From NCBI GenBank assembly GCA_964611645.1, contig CAZTAO010000003.1, positions 62,001 through 126,000 on the forward strand: DNA of 64,000 nucleotides, in the 5' to 3' direction. A model generated the notes under the pieces. The model was given only the letters and a program-made list of their open reading frames with translations. It ran no database searches and was not told where the DNA came from. Below, one piece after another: positions 16,677 to 26,413 of the stretch (position 1 is the stretch's first letter; each line of letters begins with the position of its first letter). This stretch comes from CAZTAO01 sp964611645 (GTDB taxonomy: Bacteria > Armatimonadota > UBA5829). A program made the position numbers and the translations under genes.

Positions 16677-18161
16677 ATGAGACTTTCTGAACTGGTCCAA
16701 TCAGCGCCGGGAGCCAGGCTGGTCCGTGACAGCAAGACGGATATAGCCGGGATATGCTATGACAGCCGCGAGGTAAAGCCCGGCTGGCTGTTCGTGGCGA
16801 TGAAGGGCGGCTCGCACGACGGCCACGCGTTTATCACAAATGCGATAAAGGCAGGCGCTGCGGCGGTGGTCGCAGAGCAGCAGGTGCCCGAGCTTGGGAA
16901 TTCCGACATAGGTTGTGCGTTAGTTGGTGAGGGGCGTCCCGCGTTGGGGCATCTGGCGTCGGCGTTGTACGGGCATCCGTCCGGGAAGATCAGGCTTGCT
17001 GGAGTCACCGGCACAAGCGGCAAAACCACTGTTACCCACCTCATCCAGGCAATATTCGCTAATGCCGGGAAGAAGGCAGGCCTGATCGGGACCCTTGGCA
17101 CGCGTATTGGCGACACCCTCGTGCCCACCAAGCATACAACTCCCGAGCCGTCCGACATCCAGCAGACTCTTGGACAAATGGTAGACGAGGGAGTGCAGGT
17201 GGTGGCGATGGAGGCCAGCAGCCACGGGCTGTTCCAGGGCAGGGTTACAGGCTGCGAGTTCGACTGCGGGGTGTTCACCAACATAGCCCGCGACCATCTC
17301 GACTTCCACAAGACCCTGGAAGCCTATCTGGATGCCAAACTCATGCTGTTCAGAGACTACCCGCGCGCTTCGGGTAAGAAGTTCGTTGCCGTGGTGAATG
17401 CCGACGATGCCGCTGCAGGCGCTGTCATATCTGCTGCTTCGGGAAACGCGGTCACTTTCGGAGTCGACTGCGAGACGGCCGACTTTCGCGCCACGGATAT
17501 TGTGGTGACCGAGAGTACGGTTCGCTTTACGCTCAATCACTCTTGCGGGTCGTTACCTGTCGAGATGGGGATCGGGGGATACTTCAATGTCTACAACGCC
17601 CTCGCCGCCACTGCCGCCGCTGTTACTCTTGGTATGAGCTTGGAGGATGCGGTAGAGGGCTTGAGGTCGGCGCAGTGTGTGGCTGGAAGATTCGAGTCGG
17701 TGAAATGCGGCCAGGATTTTGGGGTGATTGTAGATTATGCCCACACGCCCGACGAGTTGGAGAATGTTCTCAGGACCGCCCGAAGCATAACGGCATCGCG
17801 ACTCATTGCGGTCTTCGGGTGCGGCGGCGACCGGGACAAGGGCAAGCGGCCCATCATGGGCAAAATCGCGGCAGAGATCGCGGATGTCATTGTTGTTACA
17901 TCCGACAACCCCCGCACAGAAATGCCTGGCAGAATCATTCAGGATATCCTTGCGGGGATACCGAAGGATTACAGTGGGAAGCTTCTCATTACAATGGACC
18001 GCCGCGAAGCCATCAAGCTTGCCATAGAGACCGCCAGAACTGGCGATGTGGTTGTAATCGCGGGGAAGGGTCATGAAGACTACCAAATCTTCGCCGACCG
18101 CACCATTCATTTTGATGACAGAGAAGTTGCCCGCGAAATCCTGACCCAGGAGAGTCCTTAG
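16677..18161 (+). CDS. murE: UDP-MurNAc-tripeptide synthetase MurE (meso-diaminopimelate type)
   Basis: 494 aa Mur ligase that adds the third stem-peptide residue to UDP-MurNAc-L-Ala-D-Glu in the cytoplasm. N-terminal uridine-binding domain ('IAGICYDSREVKPGWLFVAMKG'), ATP loop 'GVTGTSGKTTVTHLI', central 'TTPEPSDIQQTL' and 'MEASSHGL', and C-terminal 'VIVTSDNPRTEMP'. The D-N-P-R motif is the known marker for meso-diaminopimelate rather than lysine. The ATG at 16677 is chosen because the family starts close to 'MRLSELV'; an in-frame start at 16647 adds unrelated residues. It abuts murF with no gap. Confidence 0.96.
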   Translation: MRLSELVQSAPGARLVRDSKTDIAGICYDSREVKPGWLFVAMKGGSHDGHAFITNAIKAGAAAVVAEQQVPELGNSDIGCALVGEGRPALGHLASALYGHPSGKIRLAGVTGTSGKTTVTHLIQAIFANAGKKAGLIGTLGTRIGDTLVPTKHTTPEPSDIQQTLGQMVDEGVQVVAMEASSHGLFQGRVTGCEFDCGVFTNIARDHLDFHKTLEAYLDAKLMLFRDYPRASGKKFVAVVNADDAAAGAVISAASGNAVTFGVDCETADFRATDIVVTESTVRFTLNHSCGSLPVEMGIGGYFNVYNALAATAAAVTLGMSLEDAVEGLRSAQCVAGRFESVKCGQDFGVIVDYAHTPDELENVLRTARSITASRLIAVFGCGGDRDKGKRPIMGKIAAEIADVIVVTSDNPRTEMPGRIIQDILAGIPKDYSGKLLITMDRREAIKLAIETARTGDVVVIAGKGHEDYQIFADRTIHFDDREVAREILTQESP

Positions 18162-19529
18162 ATGTTACCGATAACAGCCAAAGACGTTTTGGAGGCCACG
18201 CGCGGCGAGTTGGCGTCGGGCGACGCGAACACCAGGATAACCGGAGTAAGCACGGATACCCGGCGCATCAAGCCGGGTGACCTGTTTTTTGCCCTCACCG
18301 GAGACAGCTCCGACGGCCACAAGTTCCTGGCCGACGCGCTCTCCCGGGGGGCCAGCGGGGTTGTGGTCTCTCATAGGGTGGAGGCCAGAGCGCTCGCCAT
18401 CCGCGTCGATGACACTCTGCTGGCCCTTGGTCGGCTTGCGAAGTGGTACAGGTCGAAGTTCGATGTAACGGTGGTTGGGGTGACCGGCAGCGTCGGCAAG
18501 ACCACCACCAAGGAAATGATCGCGGCGGTGCTCTCGCCCAAGGGCAAGGTCCTCAAGAACCCGGGTAACTTCAACAACGAGATCGGCCTGCCGCTTACGG
18601 TCTTCGACCTCGCCAAGAACCACGACTATGCGGTCCTGGAAATGGCTATGCGCGGTGAGGGCCAGATCGAATACCTCGCCGATATCGCCCGACCCAGGAT
18701 CGCTGTGATAACCAACATCCACATAACCCACATCGAGCTTCTGGGTTCTATGGACGCCATCGCGAGCGCCAAGGGTGAGATTCTCGACCATCTTCCCAAG
18801 GATGGGTGCGCGATCCTCAACGCCGATGACAGGTACTTTGAATACCTCAAGCAGCGCTCAAAGGTCAAAGTGGTGTCATTCGGCGAAAGCCCGAACGCGG
18901 ACATCCGCGCGGTATCTGCCGGGTTGGATTCCCGGGGGTTCTGCAATTTTGAGGTAATTACGCCCAGCGGCTCGTTCCATGTAGAGATTCCCGTTCCGGG
19001 CGAACACAACATCAAGGACGCGCTTTCGGCGATTGCGGTTGCCGAGGTGCTTGAAGTGCCGCACGACAAAGTCCAGGAGGCGCTGGCGAAGTTCCAGCCT
19101 CCGGAGAAGCGCTCCAACGTCATTCCTTCAAAGCGCGGCTACGTGGTAATCGACGACACCTACAACGCAAGCCCGGCATCGGTCAAGAGCGCTCTCAAGA
19201 CTCTGTCGATGATGGAGGGGGACCGCAAGGTAGCCATTCTTGGAGACATGCTCGAACTGGGCGAGCACGCGTTGGAATCGCACATCGATGTCGGCAGGGC
19301 GGTGCAGGAATCAGGGGTGGATTGTTTGATCGTGGTCGGCCAACTCGGCAAGCTCATCGCGAGAGGCGCGATAGACTCCGGTTTCCCGCTGGATGCGGTA
19401 AGTGAGTTCGATGACAGCGTCCTGGCCGCCAAAGAGGTAAAGAGCAGGCTGCGAGAGAGGGATGTGATCCTGGTAAAGGGTTCAAGAGGCATGAAGATGG
19501 AGCGGGTGGTGGAGGAGATACTTGCCTGA
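18162..19529 (+). CDS. murF: UDP-MurNAc-tripeptide-D-Ala-D-Ala ligase MurF
   Basis: 455 aa. Adds the D-Ala-D-Ala dipeptide made by Ddl (26410) to the tripeptide precursor. The N-terminal 'ITGVSTDTRRIKPGDLFFALTGDSSDGHKFL' and ATP loop 'GVTGSVGKTTTKEMI' are standard, as are 'NPGNFNNEIGLPLT' and 'VIDDTYNASPASVKSAL'. Start ATG immediately follows the murE stop, with CAGGAGAG as ribosome site. The last 8 nt overlap mraY. Confidence 0.97.
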   Translation: MLPITAKDVLEATRGELASGDANTRITGVSTDTRRIKPGDLFFALTGDSSDGHKFLADALSRGASGVVVSHRVEARALAIRVDDTLLALGRLAKWYRSKFDVTVVGVTGSVGKTTTKEMIAAVLSPKGKVLKNPGNFNNEIGLPLTVFDLAKNHDYAVLEMAMRGEGQIEYLADIARPRIAVITNIHITHIELLGSMDAIASAKGEILDHLPKDGCAILNADDRYFEYLKQRSKVKVVSFGESPNADIRAVSAGLDSRGFCNFEVITPSGSFHVEIPVPGEHNIKDALSAIAVAEVLEVPHDKVQEALAKFQPPEKRSNVIPSKRGYVVIDDTYNASPASVKSALKTLSMMEGDRKVAILGDMLELGEHALESHIDVGRAVQESGVDCLIVVGQLGKLIARGAIDSGFPLDAVSEFDDSVLAAKEVKSRLRERDVILVKGSRGMKMERVVEEILA

Positions 19530-20520
19530 GAGATCACTTCTCTGGGAGATATTGCCACCGGTGATAGCCTTTGTGGTTGCGATGGCCGTTGCGCCCGCGA
19601 TCATCAAGGCCCTTACTCGTCTGAAGATGGGCCAGGTTATAAGTGAAGACGCGCCCGCCAGCCACCAGACTAAGGCAAACACGCCGAGCATGGGCGGGAT
19701 TATTATACTGATTGGGCTTTTCGCGGGATGGATTGCAGCAGCGGTTTGGTCTCCTGCTGCCAGGGCAGGATTCCCGGTGGTGCTGCTGATCTTCGCCTAT
19801 GCCGCTCTGGGCGCGATAGACGACTACCTCACGATCCGACCCAGAGGCAGTGTTCGCGGGATATCCAGCAAGCCCAAGGCGGCCATACAGTTCTTGTTGG
19901 CGATTGCGTTTGTGTTGTTTGTGTGTCTCAGTCGACCCTGGGGTGAGAATGTGCTAGTCATAGGCGACACCGCAGTTCTGTCCGGCTGGTTGTACATCAT
20001 CTTTGCCGTCCTCTTTGTCTCCGGTCTGGCGAACTTTGTTAACATCACGGACGGCCTGGATGGGCTTGTTTCCGGTTTGACTGTATTTGCCTGCGCGCCA
20101 TCGGCGCTGATGTACTTTGGTGTGGGAGCATATCCCTTGTTTGCGTCGCTGGGCGCTGCCTCGCTTGCTTTCCTATGGTTCAACACGAACCCGGCGAAAG
20201 TTTTCATGGGAGACACAGGTTCCTTGGCTATCGGCGCAGCTCTTGCGGGTTCGGCTATCGTCTACAACGCAGAGGCTCTGGTTATCATTGCTTGCGCGGT
20301 CTTCATACTCGACGGCCTTACAAGTGCGATTCAGTGGGGCGTGTTCAAGTTTACCCGGATACGGACAGGAACAGGTCGCCGCGTATTCAAAAAGAGCCCG
20401 ATCCATCATCACTTCGAACTATGCGGCTGGCCTGAGCAGACGGTTGTTGTTAGGTTCTGGATCATGGGCATTGCAGCCGCAACGGCGGCTCTTATCTTCA
20501 CTCTGTGGACAATGGATTGA
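19522..20520 (+). CDS. mraY: Phospho-MurNAc-pentapeptide translocase MraY
   Basis: 332 aa multi-pass membrane enzyme (about ten helices) that transfers phospho-MurNAc-pentapeptide to undecaprenyl phosphate, giving lipid I. Signature loops: 'THQTKANTPSMGGI' equivalent 'SHQTKANTPSMGGII', 'GAIDDYLTIRP', 'NFVNITDGLDGLVSG', 'FMGDTGSLAIG' and 'KKSPIHHHFELCGWPE', with all catalytic Asp and His residues. The start is a TTG at 19522 inside murF, with GGAGG about 7 nt upstream. The 3' end overlaps murD. Confidence 0.97.
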   Translation: MPERSLLWEILPPVIAFVVAMAVAPAIIKALTRLKMGQVISEDAPASHQTKANTPSMGGIIILIGLFAGWIAAAVWSPAARAGFPVVLLIFAYAALGAIDDYLTIRPRGSVRGISSKPKAAIQFLLAIAFVLFVCLSRPWGENVLVIGDTAVLSGWLYIIFAVLFVSGLANFVNITDGLDGLVSGLTVFACAPSALMYFGVGAYPLFASLGAASLAFLWFNTNPAKVFMGDTGSLAIGAALAGSAIVYNAEALVIIACAVFILDGLTSAIQWGVFKFTRIRTGTGRRVFKKSPIHHHFELCGWPEQTVVVRFWIMGIAAATAALIFTLWTMD

Positions 20521-21926
20521 ACACTGACTTCACCAACAAACATATAGCAGTAATCGGCATGGCTCGCACGGGCTTACCTTCGGCGGAAGTGCTGAAGGGG
20601 CTGGGGGCGCGGGTGGTTTTGCACGACCGGAAGACTGCCGGTGAGCTTCCCGACGCCATCAGGTGGGCTGAGGCTCACGGCATCGAGTGCCGCACCGGGA
20701 CCGATGAAGTCCGGTTGGAGGAATTTGACCTGGTTGTGCCTAGCCCGGGGGTGCCGATTACGCATCCGGCGTTGGTTGAGGCGAAGGCTCGTGGGATTGA
20801 AGTTATCTCCGAGATCGAGCTTGCATATCGGATATCCAAGGCTCCCATAGTCGCCATCACGGGCACCAACGGTAAAACTACCACCACAGTCCTCACCGGC
20901 CTCATACTCCGCGAGGACGGCAGAGATACCTACATAGCAGGCAACGTAGCAGGGGCGGGCTTGCCTGATGACGGCAAGACTATGATCCCGCTTGTAACTG
21001 CTGCCTCGAAAGCCTCGGCAGACAGTGTGATAGTAGCGGAGATCAGCACATTCCAACTTGAATGGATAAGCAAGTTCCGGCCAAAGGTTGCTGCGCTGCT
21101 GAATGTGTCGTCAGACCACATGGATCGCCATCAGAGCGTGGAGGAATACGCAGGTCTGAAAGCCCGAATCTTCGAGAACCAGACACCGGACGACTACGCA
21201 GTCATCAACGCCGACAACCCGTTCACGGTAGCGCTTTCAGGTCACCTGAAAGGCCGCGAGATGCTCTTTGGCAAGTCCGGAGAGTGCGCGCAGGGAGCGT
21301 GTGTGAAGAACGGGTGGGTGGTTGTGAGACTGGGAGATGTGGAGACGCCGTTTTGCCGGGTGTCTGAGATAAAACTTCCCGGAACGCACAACTTGGAGAA
21401 CGTAATGGCTGCCTGCTGCATCAGCGCGGCTCTGGGGGTGAAGGCGGAGAGCGTTCGTGCGGTTGCTCGAACATTTGGCGGTGTCAGGCACAGGATGGAG
21501 ACAATCGGTTTCATCAACGGCGTGGCATATATCAACAACTCCATGTGTACCAACGTCGATGCGGCAGTGCGTTCCATTGAGGCGATCAGTTCCCCTCAGG
21601 TGGTTATCTGCGGCGGCAAAGACAAAGGCTCGGACTACGCTCCGCTTGCGAGGACTATCAAAGAACGGGCGAAATATGCAGTGTTGATCGGCCAGGATGC
21701 CGGGCTGATAGAGGATGCGCTGGTGGCGGTCGGATACAGTTCGTTTGAGAGAGCCGGGGATATGCGCGAGGCTGTTGGCGTCGCTTGCTCCTACGCCCAA
21801 TCTGGCGATGTGGTGATGCTGGTTCCGGCTTGCGCGAGTTTTGGTATGTTCAGCTCATTTGAAGAACGGGGAGACGTGTTTCGAGATGTGGTTTTGGGAA
21901 TGTCCAAAAGCAGGTGTACGACGTGA
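20505..21926 (+). CDS. murD: UDP-MurNAc-L-Ala:D-Glu ligase MurD
   Basis: 473 aa. Adds D-glutamate to UDP-MurNAc-L-Ala. N-terminal Rossmann-like 'KHIAVIGMARTGLPSAEVLKGLGARV', ATP loop 'AITGTNGKTTTTVLTGLIL', 'NVSSDHMDRHQSVEEYAGLKARIFENQ' and 'YINNSMCTNVDAAVRSIEAI' fit the family. Start is uncertain: GTG at 20505 or a TTG at 20517 that overlaps the mraY stop as TTGA. The 3' end overlaps ftsW by 13 nt. Confidence 0.95.
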   Translation: MDNGLNTDFTNKHIAVIGMARTGLPSAEVLKGLGARVVLHDRKTAGELPDAIRWAEAHGIECRTGTDEVRLEEFDLVVPSPGVPITHPALVEAKARGIEVISEIELAYRISKAPIVAITGTNGKTTTTVLTGLILREDGRDTYIAGNVAGAGLPDDGKTMIPLVTAASKASADSVIVAEISTFQLEWISKFRPKVAALLNVSSDHMDRHQSVEEYAGLKARIFENQTPDDYAVINADNPFTVALSGHLKGREMLFGKSGECAQGACVKNGWVVVRLGDVETPFCRVSEIKLPGTHNLENVMAACCISAALGVKAESVRAVARTFGGVRHRMETIGFINGVAYINNSMCTNVDAAVRSIEAISSPQVVICGGKDKGSDYAPLARTIKERAKYAVLIGQDAGLIEDALVAVGYSSFERAGDMREAVGVACSYAQSGDVVMLVPACASFGMFSSFEERGDVFRDVVLGMSKSRCTT

Positions 21927-23188
21927 GAAAGGCTGAATCCCTCGCGCCTCCCGACTTCTGGCTGCTGACAACCGCTGCGCTGCTGGTTGCGTTGGGTCTG
22001 ATCTTCATACTGGACTCCAGCTATGCGCACATGAACACTGCCGACTGGACCAACTCAGACATGTGGCGGCTTGTCAAAGTCCAGGCGATTGCGCTTTTCA
22101 TAGGCGTGTGGCTTGGTGTCGGAACCTATCTGGTCCCGCTTGGGGCGTGGCGGAGGATGTGGCCGTGGCTGCTAGGGGCCTGCACGGTGCTGCTGTTGGG
22201 GCTTCTTGTGATCGGGGTGGTAACAAACGGGGCGCGAAGTTGGTACCAGATTGGGCCCCTGAAGTTCCAGCCGTCGGAGCCGACAAAGCTTGTGATCGTG
22301 GTCTTCCTGGCAGTGATGCTTTCCTCTCGAGAGATCTTCTCCAGGGGGGCGAAGCAGAGGTGGGCTGTTCCGCTGTCGGTTGCGGTGTTCGTGTTTCTGC
22401 TGATAGTTGCGCAGAAAGACCTCGGTACCGCCCTGCTGTACCTTGCGACCTACTGGTTTGTGTTCTTCGCGGCAGGGGCCAAGAAGTGGGTGATGGGCGG
22501 GCTCGCATTTCTTGCAGTTTTCGGATACTTCGCGGGGGTATTCGCGATCCACAACACCCACGCGTTGCAGGACAACTACGTTGCCAAGCGAATCGAAGCG
22601 CACTTCTACCCGTATGAGAATCGCTACGGGACGGGGCTGCAGACTACCCATGCTCTGATCGGGCTGTCGAGGGGTGGACTCATTGGGCTGGGCATGTGCG
22701 AGGGCAGGGAGAAGCACTATATCCCCGCCGCTTCCACCGACTATATATTCGTGACCGTCGGCGAGGAACTTGGCCTGGTTGGCGGAGTGCTGCTGCTGTT
22801 TCTCTTCTCAGTATTCACCGCGCGGGGTCTGGAGATAGCCAGAAAGTGCTCCAACAGGTTCGGCAGCATTCTTGCGGTAGGGATTACTGCGTTTGTTACT
22901 CTCCAGGTTTGGATCAACGTAGCTGTTGTGACCAACCTTACGATAGCAACTGGTCTGCCGATGCCGTTCATTAGCTATGGTGGGTCTTCGATTCTTACGT
23001 TCTGTATGGCGGTGGGTCTCCTGCTGTCCATTTCAAGATATACAAACGGGTCACAGGCGGAGGGGGCAGACGATAATGAGAGTCATCCTAACCGGCGGGG
23101 GAACGGGCGGGCACGTGTATCCGGCACTGGCAATAGGAGCCGCCCTTCGTCGGGCGGCAGAGGCTCCCGAGGTTCTATACGTTGGTAG
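21914..23188 (+). CDS. ftsW: Septal glycosyltransferase FtsW (SEDS family)
   Basis: 424 aa with about ten membrane helices. SEDS polymerase that works with FtsI to make septal glycan strands. Conserved pieces: 'GARSWYQIGPLKFQPSEPTKLVIVVFLA', 'QKDLGTALLY', 'YGTGLQTTHALIGLSRGGLIGLGMCEGREKHYIPAASTDYIFVTVGEELGL' and 'GLPMPFISYGGSSIL'. It begins with a GTG. The membrane part ends around residue 375; the last 38 codons are a hydrophilic Ser/Gly/Arg tail that shares its DNA with the start of murG (113-nt overlap). Confidence 0.95.
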   Translation: MYDVRKAESLAPPDFWLLTTAALLVALGLIFILDSSYAHMNTADWTNSDMWRLVKVQAIALFIGVWLGVGTYLVPLGAWRRMWPWLLGACTVLLLGLLVIGVVTNGARSWYQIGPLKFQPSEPTKLVIVVFLAVMLSSREIFSRGAKQRWAVPLSVAVFVFLLIVAQKDLGTALLYLATYWFVFFAAGAKKWVMGGLAFLAVFGYFAGVFAIHNTHALQDNYVAKRIEAHFYPYENRYGTGLQTTHALIGLSRGGLIGLGMCEGREKHYIPAASTDYIFVTVGEELGLVGGVLLLFLFSVFTARGLEIARKCSNRFGSILAVGITAFVTLQVWINVAVVTNLTIATGLPMPFISYGGSSILTFCMAVGLLLSISRYTNGSQAEGADDNESHPNRRGNGRARVSGTGNRSRPSSGGRGSRGSIRW

Positions 23189-24137
23189 TTCCGGCGGCCC
23201 CGAATCGGCTCTAGCCGCTGCTGCGGGGTTTGAGTTCGCGTCCATTCCATCCGCTCCTATGTCCCGGAAGCCCGATGCCGCGCTGAAAATGTTCTGGGGC
23301 CTGGTGCAGGCGCGGCGGCTGCTGGCGAGGTTCAGGCCCGATGTGGTGGTGGGGACTGGCGGATACGTCAGCGCGCCGGTGGTGATTGCACATAAGCTTC
23401 GCCGGGGCAAGATTCTGATCCACGAGCAGAACGCCATTCCCGGCAAGGCCAACCTGTGGATGTCCAGTTGGGTCAACCAGGTCTGCGTGACATTCGAGGG
23501 CACCCAGCGACTATTCCACAATGCCGAGGTGGAAGTCACCGGTATGCCCATCCGCGAGGAGTTTGCCCACCTGCCCGCCAAGATCGCGGCTCGTGAGCAA
23601 CTCAGCCTCCGCCCGGACGCTTTCACTGTTCTGGTGCTGGGCGGCAGCCAGGGCGCTCGCAAGCTCAACTCGCTGATGACCCAAGCCTGGCCAACTGTCG
23701 ACGACGGCTGCACGCAGGTTCTTCACCAGGTCGGTCCGAAGAACCTCGACAGCGTGTCGGTTCCGGATGCTTCGCGCTATCGGATCGAGGGCTACATCGA
23801 TGTCCGGCCCGCCATGGCCGCAGCGGACATAGCGGTCTGCAGAGCGGGCGCGTCCACATTGGGCGAACTCGCAGCCGCCGGCTTGCCCGCGATACTTGTG
23901 CCGTATCCATACGCCTACGCGGACCACCAGACCGCCAACGCGCGGCATCTCGTTGACCAGGGCGCGGCGCTGCTGATGCCGGAGGATTCCACGACAGAGG
24001 AGAGCCTCACCCGGGCGATAGTCGAATTGCGGGGCGACCCCCATAAGAGGGATAATATGTCTAGCGCGGCGCGCGCAATGGCCAGACCCGATGCCGCCAG
24101 GCGCGTGGCCGAGTTGGTAATTGAGCTAGGGAGCTAA
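23076..24137 (+). CDS. murG: Lipid II synthase MurG (GlcNAc transferase)
   Basis: 353 aa peripheral membrane GT28 glycosyltransferase that adds GlcNAc to lipid I. The N-terminus 'MRVILTGGGTGGHVYPALAIG' is the canonical donor/acceptor loop, so the ATG at 23076 is secure although it lies 113 nt inside ftsW. Further motifs: 'VVGTGGYVSAPV', 'IHEQNAIPGKAN', 'VLGGSQGARKLN', 'RAGASTLGELAAAGLPAILVPYPYAYADHQTANA'. A GGAGGGGG run lies about 10 nt before the ATG. Confidence 0.97.
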   Translation: MRVILTGGGTGGHVYPALAIGAALRRAAEAPEVLYVGSSGGPESALAAAAGFEFASIPSAPMSRKPDAALKMFWGLVQARRLLARFRPDVVVGTGGYVSAPVVIAHKLRRGKILIHEQNAIPGKANLWMSSWVNQVCVTFEGTQRLFHNAEVEVTGMPIREEFAHLPAKIAAREQLSLRPDAFTVLVLGGSQGARKLNSLMTQAWPTVDDGCTQVLHQVGPKNLDSVSVPDASRYRIEGYIDVRPAMAAADIAVCRAGASTLGELAAAGLPAILVPYPYAYADHQTANARHLVDQGAALLMPEDSTTEESLTRAIVELRGDPHKRDNMSSAARAMARPDAARRVAELVIELGS

Positions 24138-24139
24138 GT

Positions 24140-25515
24140 TTGTCGTTTTTTGTTGGGAAACACTATCATCTGGTCGGTATCGGCGGGGCGGGGATGAGCG
24201 CTATTGCCGAGGCTTTGCTCCACGCCGGCGCAGTCGTGTCCGGTTCCGATCGCTCGGATTCCGAGGCTATGGAAAGGCTTCGAGCGAAGGGTGCGACCAT
24301 CTCGATAGGCCACTCTGCCGCCAATCTGGGCGAGGTCGACCTGCTGGTCTTTTCGGCCGCGATTCCCGCCGACAATCCCGAGCGCGCTGAAGCAGCATCC
24401 AGAGGCATAGTGCAGATGGAGCGCTCGGAGATGCTGGGTCTGCTTATGTCGGACTACCCAGTACGAGTCGGGGTCACAGGCACCCACGGCAAGACCACCA
24501 CAACGTCAATGCTCGACTCGATACTTTACAACGCCGGTCTGGAGCCGACTTCGCTGATCGGCGGCAATCCGGTGGGGCTTGGAAGCAACACCCGGATAGG
24601 CGCGGGCAAGGTGTTTCTGACTGAGGCCTGCGAGGCGTTTGCATCGTTTCTCAAACTGAACCCATCGCTCGCGGTGATAGTCAACGTAGACCCCGATCAC
24701 CTGGACTTCTACGGGACTGCCGAGCGGATGGAGGAAGCATTCAAACAGTTTGCCCGGAACGTCGACCCCGACGGCTGCATCGTGGCCAACGCCGACCATG
24801 CAGGGGTGCGGCGAGTCCTGGCCGGTTGCGAGAGAAGAGTCGCGTGGTTCGGCGAAAGCGCCAAGGCGGGCTACTGGATCAGCGACATCGTTCTCAGAGG
24901 GCTTCACCCGGAGTACACACTGTCGACCCCCAACGCCGGCTCAGTGCGCATAACCCTCAACCAACCCGGCATGCAGAACGTGACAGACTCAGCAGCAGCG
25001 GCAGCAGCGGCGATTGAACTGGGAGTATCACTTGAGGCCGCAAGGACGGGTCTAGCCGCATTCANNNNNNNNNNGAGGTTCTTGCTCAGACCGACGGCAT
25101 CACCGTTATTGACGATTACGCCCACCACCCCGCCGAAATTGCCGCTACACTTGCCGCCACAAGGTCCGCGTTCGGTGGCCGGATACTCGCGGTATTCCAG
25201 CCGCATTTGTTCTCGCGGACTCAGACTTTTCTCAATGAGTTCGCCGAGGCGCTGTCGGGAGCCGATGGGGTGGTCATCGCCCCGATATACGCCGCGCGAG
25301 AAGTGGACAATGGCGAGGTCAGCGGGGCGGACATTGTAACCCGGATGGCGGCGCGGGGATTCAGGCATGCCAGTTACGCAACCGACAAGCTCGAAGCCGT
25401 GAACCTGCAGCTTGATGCGGCCAGATCCGGCGACGTGGTTATGGTGATGGGCGCGGGAGATATCAGAGCGGCGGCAGATGACGCCATTGCCGCGCGCAGG
25501 AGATCAGATGGATAG
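24140..25515 (+). CDS. murC: UDP-MurNAc:L-alanine ligase MurC, interrupted by a scaffold gap
   Basis: Adds the first amino acid, L-Ala, to UDP-MurNAc. The N-terminal part (24140-25064) has 'HLVGIGGAGMSAIAEAL', the ATP loop 'GVTGTHGKTTTTSML' and 'NVDPDHLDFYG'. After ten Ns the C-terminal part resumes at 25075 in a different frame: 'EVLAQTDGITVIDDYAHHPAEIAATL', then 'AVFQPHLFSRTQTF' to the TAG at 25513-25515. The family motif F-x-G-x-x-R-R-F-E spans the gap, so about 20 nt are missing rather than 10; that also restores the frame. The gene is therefore probably intact in the organism. TTG start at 24140 with AGGGAG upstream. Confidence 0.93.
25065..25074. other. Assembly gap (10 N) inside murC
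   Basis: Ten unresolved bases join two contigs. Reading frames on the two sides require a true gap length that leaves remainder 2 on division by 3; ten does not. Confidence 0.98.
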
Positions 25516-26413
25516 CTTTGACGAACTCAGCACGCTCGTTTCGACCCAGGTTTTGCGGGATGAACCGATGTCCAGACACACCACGTTCGGAGTCGGTGGC
25601 CCGGCTGACATGTACTTGAACTTGGTTTCCGAGACCGAGCTGATGAGTGTGATGCGTTACCTGAGCAATCATAGCTTGCCGTGGATGATTCTTGGCGACG
25701 GCGCGAACATGCTTGTCTCGGACAAGGGGATCCGCGGGCTTGTGATCAAGCTCGGTGGAGATTTTGAGAACATATCGGTGGACGGAGACTTCGTTGTTGC
25801 CGGTTCGGCTGCCCGGGTCAGCGCGGTTGCCGACACTGCGGCGGCGAACGGTTTGACCGGTTTTGAGGGTATTGGCGTTGTGCCCGGAAGCATCGGCGGC
25901 GCGGTCGTGATGAATGCGGGCACCCACAGGGGATACATAGACCAGGTTGTGCGGGAAGTGAGTGTGGTGGATACCAATGGGAACAAGCGGGTCCTGCCGA
26001 AGGAGGAGTGTGGTTTCAGCTACCGCAACAGCCGCTTCCAACAGGATCACAGCCTTATTCTCACATTTGTGACCCTCGAACTGCAGCCGAGTGATCCGGA
26101 GCAGTTGATCCAGGACCTGGATGGCGCCCGAAAGCATCGCTGGAATAACCTGCCCCAGGGCCGGAGCGCGGGGTGCTTCTTCAAGAACCCGCCTGGTGGC
26201 AGCGCGGGGAGACTGATAGAGCAGAGCGGGCTGAAAGGTCTTCGAGAGGGCAGTGCGGTTGTGGCGGATCGCCACGCCAACTTCATAGTCAACGAGGGTG
26301 GGGCGTCAGCTTCCGAAATAATGGCGCTTGGTCGTCGGGTCAAAAGCGCTATCCTTGAGCAGCATGGCGTGGATTTGGAATACGAAGTTCGTTTGGTGGG
26401 GGAGTGGGAGTGA
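25508..26413 (+). CDS. murB: UDP-N-acetylenolpyruvoylglucosamine reductase MurB
   Basis: 301 aa FAD enzyme that uses NADPH to reduce enolpyruvyl-UDP-GlcNAc to UDP-MurNAc. 'EPMSRHTTFGVGGPADMYL' and 'ILGDGANMLVSDKGIRGLVIKLGG' form the FAD domain, 'GIGVVPGSIGGAVVMNAGTHRG' the substrate loop, 'SYRNSRFQQD' and 'GRSAGCFFKNPPGGSAGRLIEQSGLKG' the catalytic part with Ser at 'SAGCFFKNP' (type II MurB). ATG at 25508 follows CAGGAGATC and overlaps murC by 8 nt; a longer start at 25478 is rejected. Position beside murC is common. Confidence 0.96.
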   Translation: MDSFDELSTLVSTQVLRDEPMSRHTTFGVGGPADMYLNLVSETELMSVMRYLSNHSLPWMILGDGANMLVSDKGIRGLVIKLGGDFENISVDGDFVVAGSAARVSAVADTAAANGLTGFEGIGVVPGSIGGAVVMNAGTHRGYIDQVVREVSVVDTNGNKRVLPKEECGFSYRNSRFQQDHSLILTFVTLELQPSDPEQLIQDLDGARKHRWNNLPQGRSAGCFFKNPPGGSAGRLIEQSGLKGLREGSAVVADRHANFIVNEGGASASEIMALGRRVKSAILEQHGVDLEYEVRLVGEWE

